Below, piece by piece: positions 51,442 through 60,835 of a stretch of 64,000 nt of DNA. The translations under genes were made by a program, and so were the position numbers. Origin of the DNA: JBNAGF01 sp049801055. GTDB taxonomy: Bacteria; Pseudomonadota; Alphaproteobacteria; Rhodobacterales; Rhodobacteraceae. The DNA is taken from the NCBI RefSeq assembly GCF_049801055.1, contig NZ_JBNAGF010000003.1:62001-126000 (forward strand), read 5' to 3'. Positions within the stretch are counted from its first letter, which is position 1, and the number at the start of each line of letters is the position of its first letter. The notes under the pieces were generated by a model, which made no database searches, was not told the DNA's origin, and was given only the letters and a program-made list of their open reading frames with translations.

Positions 51442-52440
51442 TCACGGTGCAGGAGCGACTTCCAGTAACATGCTGTGCAGCGTCTCAGCGTTTTCAATCT
51501 GCAACCGCACCGGCAGGGTAATGACCTTACTGCGGAAACCTGCGGGCAGCCGCACGGCGTCTTTCTCGGTTGTTACAAGCTGGGCACCCAGCATTTTGGC
51601 TTCGCCATCCAGCCGATTCATGAGCGCAGGAGTCAGCGGCTGATGGTCGTCCAGCGCCTCTGCCCGGATGACGTCAGCGCCCTGTTCGCGAAGTGTGTCA
51701 AAGAACTTTGCCGGATTTCCGATGCCGGCAAAGGCCAGAGCGCGCGTGCCTGACCAGTCCATGCCGGTTTGTAACGGTTCCAGCGCGCCGCGAAGATGTG
51801 GCACCGGGATGTCTTTGGCCCAACGTGCCGAAAAGCCCAATTGCGCTGAAACTGTACCAATGGATAAAACGGCATCTGCACGCAACATACCGGCAGTGAC
51901 AGGTTCGCGCAGCGGACCGGCCGGCAGGCAGAGCCCGTTGCCAAATCCTTGCTTGGCATCCACCACGACCAACGAGAAATCCTTGGCTACTCCGGGATTC
52001 TGAAACCCGTCATCAAGCACGATCACCGTGGCACCAAAATCGGCGGCGGCCTGAACTCCGTCCGCACGATTCTTGGCCACCCAGACTTCGGCAAACGCTG
52101 CCAACAGCAACGGTTCATCTCCGACCTGCGTTGCCTTATGGCGCGCTGGGTCGACCCGAACCGGGCCTTCCACGGAACCACCATAGCCACGGGACACCAC
52201 ATGCGGTTCGTGCCCTGCATCGCGGAGGGCTTCGACCAGCCAGATTGCAGTGGGTGTCTTGCCGGTGCCGCCGACATTGATGTTGCCAACGCAGATAACG
52301 GGAACAGACGCGCGGAAGCCGTCCTCTTGCGCTACTCTGCGCGCTGTCGCCTTTGCATAGAAGACGCCTAATGGTTTGAGAACACGCGCTTGCCAATTCG
52401 GTCGGGCGGGATCCGAGAACCAGAATTCAGGTGCCCGCAT
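51442..52440 (-). CDS. lpxK: Tetraacyldisaccharide 4'-kinase
   Basis: The 332-residue enzyme phosphorylates the lipid A precursor at the 4' position. It starts MRAPEFWFSDPARPNWQARV and has the P-loop VGNINVGGTGKTPTAIW (about 50-66), SRGYGGS, and VLDDGFQNPGV. ATG 52440 lies within the end of waaA (14-base overlap), so lipid A phosphorylation and Kdo transfer are co-expressed. Confidence 0.94.
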   Translation of the reverse strand: MRAPEFWFSDPARPNWQARVLKPLGVFYAKATARRVAQEDGFRASVPVICVGNINVGGTGKTPTAIWLVEALRDAGHEPHVVSRGYGGSVEGPVRVDPARHKATQVGDEPLLLAAFAEVWVAKNRADGVQAAADFGATVIVLDDGFQNPGVAKDFSLVVVDAKQGFGNGLCLPAGPLREPVTAGMLRADAVLSIGTVSAQLGFSARWAKDIPVPHLRGALEPLQTGMDWSGTRALAFAGIGNPAKFFDTLREQGADVIRAEALDDHQPLTPALMNRLDGEAKMLGAQLVTTEKDAVRLPAGFRSKVITLPVRLQIENAETLHSMLLEVAPAP

Positions 52441-53635
52441 GATTGACCTCCGCCAGATCCAACTTGTCCTGAACAAGGTCCAGCAACCGGTCCGTCAGAT
52501 GCGCGCCCTCAGTGATGAGTTTCCAACCAGCAAGCGCCATCTCTGCGGCATTGTCTGGGGCGATCAGGCGCACCACGCTCGCGCCGAGTTCGTCCGCATC
52601 CCTGACGACGCGGGCCGCGCCGACCTGCGACAGGCGGGCATAAGTATCCATGTGATCACCAATGTGTGGACCATATAGCAATGCAGAGCCAAGCGCGATC
52701 GCTTCCATCGGATTGCGACCACCTGTTCCCTTAACAAGCGAGCTCGCCATAAAACTCAACGGTGCGACGCGGTACCACAAACCCAGCGCTGCCGGATCGC
52801 CGGACACGAGAACCTGAGTGCTGTCCTGAATCTCGTCTCCCTCGTCCCAATCCGCATGGCGCAATCGAGACTTGTCGAGCTGGGCGTTCATTTCAGGCAA
52901 GTCCCGGGGGTCGTCCAGCATCAGAACCAGCAAAAGCCGATGGGCCAGTCTGAGGGCGCTCCGGTGGGCCTGCAGGATTGTCTCGAATTCCTTCGGAGAG
53001 GCGTAGGCCGCCAGCCAGACTGGCCTGCTTGCCAGCGCTTCGTTGAGCTCGTGTAGGGCATCCTCGGAGCAAGGTGACGGATTGGCTCCGCTTCGAAGGG
53101 GAGCCGACAGGGAGATCCTGTTTTCCGAAATACCGGCGCGGCGAAGATAGTGAGCAGAGTTTTCACTTTCGACGAGAACCGTGTCGAAACACTGCAATGT
53201 GCTGCGGACCAGATCCGGAAGCCAGCGTTTCCTGTTCAGGCCGGGATCGTCTGCGGAAAAATCCAGCAGAAGCATGGGCACGTTGCGTTCAGAGGCCTGC
53301 GATATCAGGTTCGGTCGCAAATCGCCTCCGGACCAAATGCAGAGATCGGGACGCCAATGATTCAGAAAGGCCCGGGCGCTTCCGGGATGATCAGGGCCAA
53401 TCGGGAGCGCCTCGGACGTTGCCGTTTCTGCCGGGCAAGTATGCAGCACATGTATCCCGGGCCGCATTTGCTGCAATCGGTCGCAAAGCTCCTGAAGAGC
53501 GTCAAACCGGGCGCGAGTATCGGAATGAACCCAAACCAGTTCTCCCGAGGGGCGCGGTGGGCGCGGGCCTGCACTGTGTTGCGGTTTGCGCCATGACAGG
53601 GCGCGGTAGGCCGCAAGACTGAGCGAGCGGCCCAT
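52427..53635 (-). CDS. waaA: 3-deoxy-D-manno-octulosonic acid (Kdo) transferase
   Basis: The 402-residue glycosyltransferase (GT30 family) adds Kdo to lipid A. The N-terminal domain holds ELVWVHSDTRARFDALQEL and RPDLCIWSGGDLRPNLI. The C-terminal domain holds MASSLVKGTGGRNPMEAIALG and LLYGPHIGDH, the sugar-nucleotide binding region. Compared with enterobacterial WaaA the acceptor region is diverged (WSGGDLRPN where WET-type motifs are usual). It lies between DUF4170 and lpxK, a typical alphaproteobacterial cluster. Confidence 0.85.
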   Translation of the reverse strand: MGRSLSLAAYRALSWRKPQHSAGPRPPRPSGELVWVHSDTRARFDALQELCDRLQQMRPGIHVLHTCPAETATSEALPIGPDHPGSARAFLNHWRPDLCIWSGGDLRPNLISQASERNVPMLLLDFSADDPGLNRKRWLPDLVRSTLQCFDTVLVESENSAHYLRRAGISENRISLSAPLRSGANPSPCSEDALHELNEALASRPVWLAAYASPKEFETILQAHRSALRLAHRLLLVLMLDDPRDLPEMNAQLDKSRLRHADWDEGDEIQDSTQVLVSGDPAALGLWYRVAPLSFMASSLVKGTGGRNPMEAIALGSALLYGPHIGDHMDTYARLSQVGAARVVRDADELGASVVRLIAPDNAAEMALAGWKLITEGAHLTDRLLDLVQDKLDLAEVNHAGT

Positions 53636-53639
53636 GACT

Positions 53640-53882
53640 TCAACCCAGCTCTTCGGTGGCCGAAGTTTCAGCCTTTTCGTCGCGCAAACGGTGAATATGG
53701 GCGATGAAGTAGCGCATATGCGCGTTGTCTACCGTGCGCTGAGCTTCGGCCTTCCAGGCGTCATAGGCTGACTGGTAATCCGGGAACATGCCAACGATAT
53801 GGATATCATCGACATCCTTGAACACACTGCGCGTTGGATCGAGAAGCTCTCCGCCAAAGACCAGATGAAGGCGTTGGGTCAT
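53640..53882 (-). CDS. DUF4170 family protein
   Basis: The 80-residue protein has the compact DUF4170 pattern: LHLVFGGELLDPTRSVFKD, VGMFPDYQSAYDAWKAEAQ and MRYFIAHIHRLRDE. These are common next to waaA-lpxK in alphaproteobacteria; the role is unknown. ATG 53882 has AAGGA at the right distance; ATG 53888 is too close to it. Confidence 0.85.
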   Translation of the reverse strand: MTQRLHLVFGGELLDPTRSVFKDVDDIHIVGMFPDYQSAYDAWKAEAQRTVDNAHMRYFIAHIHRLRDEKAETSATEELG

Positions 53883-53974
53883 GGTCATTCCTTCCGGGAT
53901 GCATCAGGGCTGCGCGTTCGCCGGCACCCTAAGCCATTCCTTTCTGAGGTCAAGAATTGCCGCCGACTGTCCTG

Positions 53975-54778
53975 CTAGTGCGGAGCGATTCCGCTGCTGT
54001 CGGGGTCCAGTGCGTTCTTTATCTGTCGGTGGATCTGTGGGCCGGCCGCGATGACCCCTTCGACCTTGGGATGAGGGTTGTTGAACCGTAAGGGCTGACC
54101 GTGTCGGTCAGTGGACCACCCGCCTGCCTCTCGCAGGATCAGGTCTCCGGCTGCGATATCCCATTCCCAACTCGGACGGAGGGTCAGCATCCCGTCGAAC
54201 CGCCCTTGCGCCACCAGTGCCATGCGATAGGCAAGTGACGGTCGATAGGTGCGTTCAAACTGCGGGGCTTCGCGGTTCAACCAGTGTCTGGGCTCCAGGT
54301 TGGGTCGTGCCGCAAGGATTTGTGACGCGCCGAGTTCTCCGGTTTGCGAGACATGGATCGACTCATCATTCAACCTTGCGCCTTTACCTCTGGCGGCGGC
54401 AAAGAGCATGTCGCGTTGCGGCAGGTAGACCACGGCGGCAGTGACCACTCCATGTTCCGCAATGGCCAAAGAGTGTGCCCAAGTTCGCGATCCGTCCGCA
54501 AAGCTTCGCGTTCCATCAATGGGATCAATAATGAAAACCCGTTCGCGTTCCAGCCGTTCTGCGGTGTCTTCGGTTTCCTCCGAAAGCCAGCCGTAATCGG
54601 GTCGGGCGGAGGGAAGCTCGGCCTCGAGCATCTCGTTGACCGCGAGATCGGCCTCTGTGACAGGGCCTGCTCCGTCGGGTTTATCCCACCGCTGCGCCTC
54701 GCCCCCGACAAAACGAGTGGCGATTTTTCCGGCGGCGCGGGCTGCGTCTATCAGCAGTTCCAGATCATGCGCCGGCAA
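53975..54778 (-). CDS. cysQ: 3'(2'),5'-bisphosphate nucleotidase CysQ (inositol monophosphatase family)
   Basis: The 267-residue phosphatase has the metal motifs LSEETED, IDPIDGTRSFADG (DPxDGT) and WEWDIAAGDLILREAGG (WDxAAxxL). In this cluster the likely substrate is phosphoadenosine phosphate, although inositol phosphates or related compounds are possible. It overlaps the end of the pmbA-like gene by 14 bases on the same strand. Confidence 0.85.
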   Translation of the reverse strand: MPAHDLELLIDAARAAGKIATRFVGGEAQRWDKPDGAGPVTEADLAVNEMLEAELPSARPDYGWLSEETEDTAERLERERVFIIDPIDGTRSFADGSRTWAHSLAIAEHGVVTAAVVYLPQRDMLFAAARGKGARLNDESIHVSQTGELGASQILAARPNLEPRHWLNREAPQFERTYRPSLAYRMALVAQGRFDGMLTLRPSWEWDIAAGDLILREAGGWSTDRHGQPLRFNNPHPKVEGVIAAGPQIHRQIKNALDPDSSGIAPH

Positions 54779-56111
54779 GGGTCATGCCTTCGATCAGCAG
54801 CGAGGGGACAACGCGGGACAAATAGCGACGAGCGTCATTTGCCGGGATAATCCGAGCCAGCATCTCCCGAAGGTTGCCGGCCACAGTGCATTCATTGACC
54901 GGGTAGGCGATTTCGCCGTTTTCCACCCAGAACCCGGATGCCCCGCGAGAATAGTCCCCGGTATTGGGGTTGATGGTCGCCCCGATCATTGACGTCACCA
55001 AAAGACCGGTGCCCATGTCCCGAAGCAGGTCGGCACGGGTTTTCTCTCCCTGAGAGAGTTCGAGGTTCCAGTTGCTCGGTGACGGCGGCGAAGACACGCC
55101 TCGTGCGGCATTTCCAGTGGATTCCAATCCCAGTTTGCGCGCACTGGACAGATCCATTGTCCATCCCATCAGCCTGCCATCCTCGGCAATCGCACGGTGA
55201 CGCGTGGGCAATCCTTCGGCGTCAAAGGGGCGCGATCCTGAAATACGCGGGCGGTGTGGATCTTCGATCAGGGACATGCCCTGAGGCAAAACCTGCTCGC
55301 CCAGAGAGTCCTTCAGCCAAGAGGAGCCGCGTGCCACCGCTGCACCGTTGGACGCAGCCAGAAGATGCCCGACAAGAGAAGATGACACACGTTCATCGAA
55401 CAGAACAGGATAGCTCCCGGTTTCCGGTTTGCGGGCATTCAGCAGGGCGACGGTGCGTTCACCGGCGGTGCGACCAATTTCTTCGGGGCTGCGCAGATCG
55501 CTTTGCCACGCTCGGCTGTCGCCGTCATAATCTCGCTCCATACCGGTTCCAGTGCCGGCAATGGCCACGCAGGATGTGGATCGCTGAGTGCGACCGTATC
55601 CTCCCGAAAATCCGTTGGTTGCGGCCAGATGGACTTCGTGCCGGCCATAGCTGGCAGAAGCGTCGGAGACCTGCGTGACACCCTTGACTGCCAGTGCGGC
55701 GGCTTCGGCCGCCAGTGCATCCGACTGGAGCGCCCCGGGAGAGGGCTCTTCAGACGCATCCACGAGATCCAGCGTCTCGATGTTCCACCCGGCACTCAAC
55801 TGCGTAGTATCCGCCAGCCCGGCATAGGGGTCTTCAGGCGCTTCGCGTGCCATTGCGACAGCGCGTTCGGCCATTGCTGTCAGGGTTTCTGCCCGGCTGT
55901 CGGACGAGGACACGATCGAGCTCTGTCGTCCCATGAAGACCCGCAGGCCAAGATCGGTTGCCTCGGCGCGTTCAGCATGTTCCAGCGCGCCCGCGCGCAC
56001 GTCGACAGAGATCGAGCTGCCTTCGATCACGATGGCGTCGGCGGCATCGGCACCGGCCATCCGCGCGGCATCGAGAAGGGCGTGGCTGATCTCTTCCGGG
56101 GATCGGGTCAT
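54765..56111 (-). CDS. TldD/PmbA family metallopeptidase (PmbA-like)
   Basis: The 448-residue protein shows the PmbA pattern: an N-terminal region with RAGALEHAERAEATDLGLRV and a middle with VLFDERVSSSLVGHLLAASNG. The C-terminal domain has NTGDYSRGASGFWVENGEIA and the closing RYLSRVVPSLLIEGMTL. PmbA lacks the catalytic HExxxH of its partner TldD, and I see none here; the pair processes peptides such as microcins or modified leaders. The start at 56111 (MTRSPEEI) is preferred. Confidence 0.88.
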   Translation of the reverse strand: MTRSPEEISHALLDAARMAGADAADAIVIEGSSISVDVRAGALEHAERAEATDLGLRVFMGRQSSIVSSSDSRAETLTAMAERAVAMAREAPEDPYAGLADTTQLSAGWNIETLDLVDASEEPSPGALQSDALAAEAAALAVKGVTQVSDASASYGRHEVHLAATNGFSGGYGRTQRSTSCVAIAGTGTGMERDYDGDSRAWQSDLRSPEEIGRTAGERTVALLNARKPETGSYPVLFDERVSSSLVGHLLAASNGAAVARGSSWLKDSLGEQVLPQGMSLIEDPHRPRISGSRPFDAEGLPTRHRAIAEDGRLMGWTMDLSSARKLGLESTGNAARGVSSPPSPSNWNLELSQGEKTRADLLRDMGTGLLVTSMIGATINPNTGDYSRGASGFWVENGEIAYPVNECTVAGNLREMLARIIPANDARRYLSRVVPSLLIEGMTLAGA

Positions 56112-56181
56112 GGGTGCTCCGCTGTTATCGGCTGTCCGAAAGGAGGTAGCCTCGCGTCCCTGTTTGCGCAAGTCCGGTAAG

Positions 56182-56210
56182 AAAAAGGGCCGCCGAAATC
56201 GGCGGCCCTT
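56182..56210 (-). terminator. Intrinsic terminator of the DUF2125 gene
   Basis: On the minus strand GGGCCGCCGA-TT-TCGGCGGCCC is followed by TTTTTC, a strong Rho-independent terminator 20 bases after the stop codon. Confidence 0.88.
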
Positions 56211-56229
56211 AGGTGTTATTGGACGCGGA

Positions 56230-57756
56230 TCACTTGATGCGCTGGCCGTTGGCGAGAATCTGACCGTCGCCTGTGATCTCGATCTTGGAGGTCAGCGTGT
56301 CCGGTTCCTCGCCCGGCACGCCTAGCATTCCCATCATCATCCGCGCGCCCATCGCATCAGAATCCGACATCATTCCCATGCCGATCAGCTTGTCGATCAG
56401 GGAATTGGCACCCGCCAGTTTCAGGTTCGCCACGCCGGTCGGAGCCGGGACGCCGTCGAACGAGGTCAGGTCGCTGTTGTCGAAGGTGAAGTCGCCGGTG
56501 CCGGTCAGTGTCGCGCCCACCAGCGATACAAGCAGATTGTTGATGCTCAACGCGTTCAATTCGCCCGGGTTCGCGCCGGAGTCTTCCATCATCGCCGCGT
56601 CCGCCGGGTTCATAAGGTCGAACAGAACGGTTGCCTTGCCGCTCAGATCAAGCAAGACGCTGGCCGGGTCTCGTGGTAGTGCCTGTGACGGATCAAAAAT
56701 GCCCCAGATCATGTCCGACATCGTGAAATCGGATACGTTGACTGCGAGCGAAAAGTCCTGTGGTTCTTCGGACTTCGCGGTAGGCATATCCAGCTTGAAG
56801 CCCATTGCGGCTGCGGCCATGTCGACAGGGAAGGGCAGTTCATTGCTGGTTGCCGAGATAGCTACACCGCTTTGCGATACGTCGTAACCCAAATGGCCGT
56901 TGTCCATCGACACGCCCAGCTTACCGCCGGTCGAGGTGCTGTTGTACCCGAACTCCTCGCCGTTTCCTGTACCCTGAAGCGCGCTTGAACCACCCGCATA
57001 GGTAAAGGCTCCGTCAAAGCTGAAACCGGACGAGAACAGCTCATCGACTTTGGATGGGTCAAGGTTGATCGGGATCATACCGGTACCGGAAAAGGCAAGC
57101 CCGTCGATCTTGCCATTCGCTTCGATGCGCGCATCGGTTTCGGGGTTTCCAAACTTTGCATCGTAAGTCACGGCATCCGCGGACATAGTTTGATTGTAGT
57201 CGCGCATTTCGCCCAGTTTCATCTGGGTGGTAGTTGCGACATTTGCGATCCGTACGTTCAGATGCGCCAAGTCTGACGGAACCGGTGTCCCTTCGGCTGT
57301 TACCGAATCCAGCGAGACAGCGATTTCGCTTGCGGAATAGTCATATGTGATATCGTCGGGAGAGCCGGATGCCGTCAGGGCCGCGCCGCTGTGTGAATAG
57401 CCGACTTCGACAGTAATCAGCTCGCCTTCTTCGACTTCGAGATCAATCAACAGCGGCATACGATCGGGAAACGTGATCGACACGGTGCCGTCAGCTTTTC
57501 CGGCCAGTGTCAGTTCCTCGGCCTCAAACCTGACCGAACCTTCCTCCTCGGGGATGTCCATGTTGGCAACAAAATTGCGAATCGTGAGTGTGTCGCCGGA
57601 TGTGCTTTCATCCCCAGTGATTTCGTAGCCGACACTGGCTAGGTATGCGCGCCAGTCGGACCAGACATCATTGGCCGACAGGTCAGCCCAAGCGGTTTGC
57701 GTTGCCAGCCCATAGGCCAGAACTGCACCGCAGGTGCGCGCGAAAGTAACAGACAT
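56230..57756 (-). CDS. DUF2125 exported protein
   Basis: The 508-residue protein has a signal peptide (FARTCGAVLAYGLATQTAWA) and a long, beta-rich, acidic body with repeated short strands. Typical pieces are VWSDWRAYLASVGYEITGDE, FPFPVDMAAAAMGFKLDMP-like and ALSINNLLVSLVGATLTGTG; a Met-rich MGMMSDSDAMGARMMMGML lies near the C-terminus. The pattern fits DUF2125. It is presumably periplasmic or outer-membrane associated, and the function is unknown. ATG 57756 is chosen for the signal peptide. Confidence 0.75.
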   Translation of the reverse strand: MSVTFARTCGAVLAYGLATQTAWADLSANDVWSDWRAYLASVGYEITGDESTSGDTLTIRNFVANMDIPEEEGSVRFEAEELTLAGKADGTVSITFPDRMPLLIDLEVEEGELITVEVGYSHSGAALTASGSPDDITYDYSASEIAVSLDSVTAEGTPVPSDLAHLNVRIANVATTTQMKLGEMRDYNQTMSADAVTYDAKFGNPETDARIEANGKIDGLAFSGTGMIPINLDPSKVDELFSSGFSFDGAFTYAGGSSALQGTGNGEEFGYNSTSTGGKLGVSMDNGHLGYDVSQSGVAISATSNELPFPVDMAAAAMGFKLDMPTAKSEEPQDFSLAVNVSDFTMSDMIWGIFDPSQALPRDPASVLLDLSGKATVLFDLMNPADAAMMEDSGANPGELNALSINNLLVSLVGATLTGTGDFTFDNSDLTSFDGVPAPTGVANLKLAGANSLIDKLIGMGMMSDSDAMGARMMMGMLGVPGEEPDTLTSKIEITGDGQILANGQRIK

Positions 57757-57891
57757 AGGAGAACCCTTCTCGATCAAATTTCGCGCACATCGTCTGCCCA
57801 TGTCCAGCCATCGTCAAGGGGGCATGGGCTAGACGCTTTCCCCCTGCCGGGCTACCCATGAGCGGATTGCGGGAAAAGGGGAAAGACACCA

Positions 57892-58653
57892 ATGACTACC
57901 GAAGTTCGTATGGATGAAAAAACGGTTCTGATCACTGGCGCGAGCCGCGGAATAGGGGCGGAAGCAGGGCGAGTTTTTGCCGCTGCGGGCGCAAATGTAG
58001 TGCTGGCGGCCCGCAGCATCGATGCGGTCGCGGCACTTGCGGGCGAAATTGGAGATCAGGCCGTAGCGGTTGCCTGCGACGTCTCCGATTTCCGCCAGGT
58101 CGAAACGGCCGTTCAAACCTGCGTTGATCGGTTTGGTGGGATTGATGTTCTGATCGGAAACGCAGGCGTCATCGAGCCAATTTCACACCTGTCTCAGGCG
58201 GATCCCGATGATTGGGGGCAAGTGATCGACATCAACCTGAAAGGTGTGTTTTTCGGAATGCGCGCAGCCGTGCCGGTGATGAAACAGGCAGGCGGAGGTT
58301 CTGTCCTGACAATTTCCTCGGGCGCAGCGCATGGCCCGGTCGAAGCGTGGAGCCACTACTGTTCCTCAAAGGCGGGTGCCGCGATGTTGACACGTTGCCT
58401 CGACAAGGAAGAAAGGGAGCATGGTATCCGTGCCATGGGCCTTTCCCCCGGGACGGTTGCAACTCAAATGCAGCGTGAGATCAAGGCGTCTGGCGTCAAC
58501 CCGGTCAGTGAACTGGCATGGGAGGATCACATACCGGCGGACTGGCCGGCGCGGACGTTGCTGTGGATGTGTTCAGCGGAAGCGGACGTATATGTCGGGG
58601 AAGAGATTTCCCTGCGTGAAGATGCCATTCGCAGGTGGGTTGGTCTTGTATGA
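57892..58653 (+). CDS. SDR-family oxidoreductase
   Basis: The 253-residue short-chain dehydrogenase has the NAD(P) motif LITGASRGIGAEAGRVF (about 13), GNAGVIEP, Ser in TISSGAAHG and the catalytic Y-x3-K as HYCSSKAG with Tyr replaced at the position read: the motif is W-S-H-Y-C-S-S-K. The Tyr and Lys are thus present at standard spacing. It overlaps the following enoyl-CoA hydratase gene by 4 bases. The substrate is unknown, but an acyl-CoA or related alcohol is plausible from context. Confidence 0.85.
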   Translation: MTTEVRMDEKTVLITGASRGIGAEAGRVFAAAGANVVLAARSIDAVAALAGEIGDQAVAVACDVSDFRQVETAVQTCVDRFGGIDVLIGNAGVIEPISHLSQADPDDWGQVIDINLKGVFFGMRAAVPVMKQAGGGSVLTISSGAAHGPVEAWSHYCSSKAGAAMLTRCLDKEEREHGIRAMGLSPGTVATQMQREIKASGVNPVSELAWEDHIPADWPARTLLWMCSAEADVYVGEEISLREDAIRRWVGLV

Positions 58654-59258
58654 TTGAACTGAAAACGGAAGGCGGGCTTTGGACGGTTACGGTTAACCGG
58701 CCGGAAAAGGCAAATTCGCTGACCGGGAAAATGCTCGGCGAACTGGCCGAAATTGCTGAATCGGCCGGTTCGGCGCGCGCTCTGATCCTGACAGGCACGG
58801 GCAGTGTATTCAGCGCCGGCGCCGATCTGGAAGAGGCGCGTGCCGGTCTGGCCCTTTCGCCCGTGTGGGAACGGTTATCGTCGGCGCTGGCCAACCTGCC
58901 TTGCCTCAAACTCGCGGCGCTGAACGGTACTCTTGCCGGTGGGGCGATGGGGATGGCGCTGGCCTGCGACATTCGCATCGCAGTTCCCTCGGCCAAGTTC
59001 TTTTATCCGGTCATGAAGCTCGGCTTTCTTCCACAGCCGTCTGATCCAAAGCGTATGGCTGCGCTGATCGGACCTGCGCGTAGCAAGTTGATCCTGATGG
59101 GCGGACAGAAGATATCCGCGCAGGTCGCCTACGACTACGGACTGATTGACCGGATCGTGGACCCAGAAGATCTGATGCCGGCGGCGCAAGAGCTTGTGGC
59201 AGACACCTTGGACGCCAAGCCCGAGATTGCGCGTGGGATACACGACCTGTGTCAGTGA
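58650..59258 (+). CDS. Short enoyl-CoA hydratase/isomerase family protein
   Basis: The 202-residue crotonase-fold protein has VNRPEKANSLTGKML, the oxyanion region VFSAGADLEEA and LNGTLAGGAMGMALACDIRI. The usual catalytic Glu of the GGGCE-type position is replaced (GGAMGMALACD) and the second motif reads FFYPVMKLGFLPQPSD, so hydratase activity is doubtful; an isomerase or hydrolase is possible. It is shorter than typical members. ATG 58650 overlaps the SDR stop (ATGA), which indicates coupling. Confidence 0.82.
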   Translation: MIELKTEGGLWTVTVNRPEKANSLTGKMLGELAEIAESAGSARALILTGTGSVFSAGADLEEARAGLALSPVWERLSSALANLPCLKLAALNGTLAGGAMGMALACDIRIAVPSAKFFYPVMKLGFLPQPSDPKRMAALIGPARSKLILMGGQKISAQVAYDYGLIDRIVDPEDLMPAAQELVADTLDAKPEIARGIHDLCQ

Positions 59259-59268
59259 ACCGACTAGA

Positions 59269-59562
59269 TTAACGTTTGCGCCGTTTTCCGGGGACACGTG
59301 AAGAAAACCCGGGTGGGCGCTTTCGAACCCAGAGGATGAATTTACTGAGTCTCGGATGGGTTTGCAGGGCTTCAATGGTATTGTAGTTCCTTGCCAGTTC
59401 AGCTTCGCTGAGGCTGGCGTGAATCTCGCGATGGCAGATGTCGTGCAGCAATACCGTGGGGCCGCCCTTGCCTCCTTTGAGCTTGGGGATCAGATGGTGA
59501 AGGCTTCGTCGTGCGTCCGCAGGGATCGGGCGGTCGCACAGCGGACAAATCGGATCGGCCAT
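59269..59562 (-). CDS. Small HNH endonuclease-like protein
   Basis: The 97-residue protein has a zinc-binding CPLCDRPIP near the start and HHLIPKLKGGKGG, LHDICHREIHA of the HNH fold. Such compact proteins are frequent in alphaproteobacterial chromosomes and have no known role. The start at 59562 (MADPICPLC) is used; the upstream frame overlaps the divergent flavoprotein leader. Confidence 0.8.
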   Translation of the reverse strand: MADPICPLCDRPIPADARRSLHHLIPKLKGGKGGPTVLLHDICHREIHASLSEAELARNYNTIEALQTHPRLSKFILWVRKRPPGFSSRVPGKRRKR

Positions 59563-59608
59563 GAGGAACAGTCGTCCGGACAGATGGCAAGGGCAAGGGG
59601 AAAGGCAG

Positions 59609-60805
59609 ATGATCACATGCGATGCTCTGGTGATCGGGGCGGGTCCGGCCGGATTGATCGCCGCCGAGCAACTTGGCCGAGCCGGATACCGGACGCTGGT
59701 GGCAGAGGCCAAGCCATCGGTGGCGCGCAAGTTCCTGATGGCAGGAAAGTCAGGATTGAATCTGACGAAGGCAGAGCCGTTCGAGACTTTTGTTAGTGCC
59801 TACGGAGACCGGGCCGAATGGTTGCGCCCCATGCTGGTCGAGTTTGGCCCGGACGAGGTGCAGCAATGGGCGCGTGATTTCGGTCAGACTCTGTTCACCG
59901 GGTCTACTGGCCGCGTATTCCCCGAAGTCATGAAAGCGTCGCCTCTGTTGCGGGCCTGGCTCGCGAGACTGGAACAGTTGAACGTGGATATCCGGACTCG
60001 TTGGCGCTGGGTCGGATGGGACAATCGGGTCGCCATGTTCGAAACACCGGATGGTCCCCAAGGTGTTCAGGCCTATGCAACCGTGCTGGCCCTTGGTGGG
60101 TCCAGTTGGGCCCGTCTCGGGTCAGACGGAAAATGGGCCGGAATTCTGGGCGAAACGGGACTTTCTTTAGCCCCCTTTCTGCCCGCCAATGCCGCCGTGG
60201 CAGTTCAATGGTCTGATCACATGAAACCCTTTTGGGGCGCTCCCTTGAAATCGGTGCGTTGGACTGCGGGCGAGCTGATGTCTCGCGGAGAGGCGATCAT
60301 ATCGTCGCGTGGGCTCGAAGGGGGCGGGATGTATCCGCTCACCCCAGCTCTGCGCAACGGGTCGGAATTGGCAGTGGATCTTGTGCCTGACATCAATGCT
60401 AATGCCATGACGAAAAAGCTGGCCAAGAAAGGTTCAAAGCTGCGCCTGTCGCGCTGGCTCAAAAAAGACCTGAGACTGCCCTCGGAAAAGGTGGCCCTTT
60501 TTTTCGAAATGACAAAGAGCTCCTCTCTGCTGCGTGAAAACTGGGTGGAAACGGTCAAGTATTTGCCAATTCGGCATGCGGGCTTGCGCCCGATGGACGA
60601 GGCGATCTCGACCGCGGGTGGGGTGCCGCGCTCGGAAATGGAAACGGGGCTGATGCTAAAGGCCAGCCCCGGCGTTTTCTGTGCCGGAGAGATGCTCGAC
60701 TGGGAGGCCCCGACCGGTGGCTACCTGCTGACGGGATGCCTCGCAACCGGGCGTCTGGCCGGGCGGTCGGCCGCTGCATGGATAGATCAGGTTCGCCCGG
60801 GCTAA
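59609..60805 (+). CDS. TIGR03862-type FAD-dependent oxidoreductase
   Basis: The 398-residue flavoprotein has an N-terminal dinucleotide fold VIGAGPAGLIAAEQLGRAG, FLMAGKSGLNLT, the second-domain LALGGSSWARLGSDGKWAG and the C-terminal FAD contact APTGGYLLTGCLATGR. It matches the HI0933-like flavoprotein group, subgroup TIGR03862. The reaction is unknown. GGGGAAAGG precedes ATG 59609. Confidence 0.87.
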   Translation: MITCDALVIGAGPAGLIAAEQLGRAGYRTLVAEAKPSVARKFLMAGKSGLNLTKAEPFETFVSAYGDRAEWLRPMLVEFGPDEVQQWARDFGQTLFTGSTGRVFPEVMKASPLLRAWLARLEQLNVDIRTRWRWVGWDNRVAMFETPDGPQGVQAYATVLALGGSSWARLGSDGKWAGILGETGLSLAPFLPANAAVAVQWSDHMKPFWGAPLKSVRWTAGELMSRGEAIISSRGLEGGGMYPLTPALRNGSELAVDLVPDINANAMTKKLAKKGSKLRLSRWLKKDLRLPSEKVALFFEMTKSSSLLRENWVETVKYLPIRHAGLRPMDEAISTAGGVPRSEMETGLMLKASPGVFCAGEMLDWEAPTGGYLLTGCLATGRLAGRSAAAWIDQVRPG

Positions 60806-60835
60806 GCTACCGTTGCCAATAGCAGCGCAGCCCTT

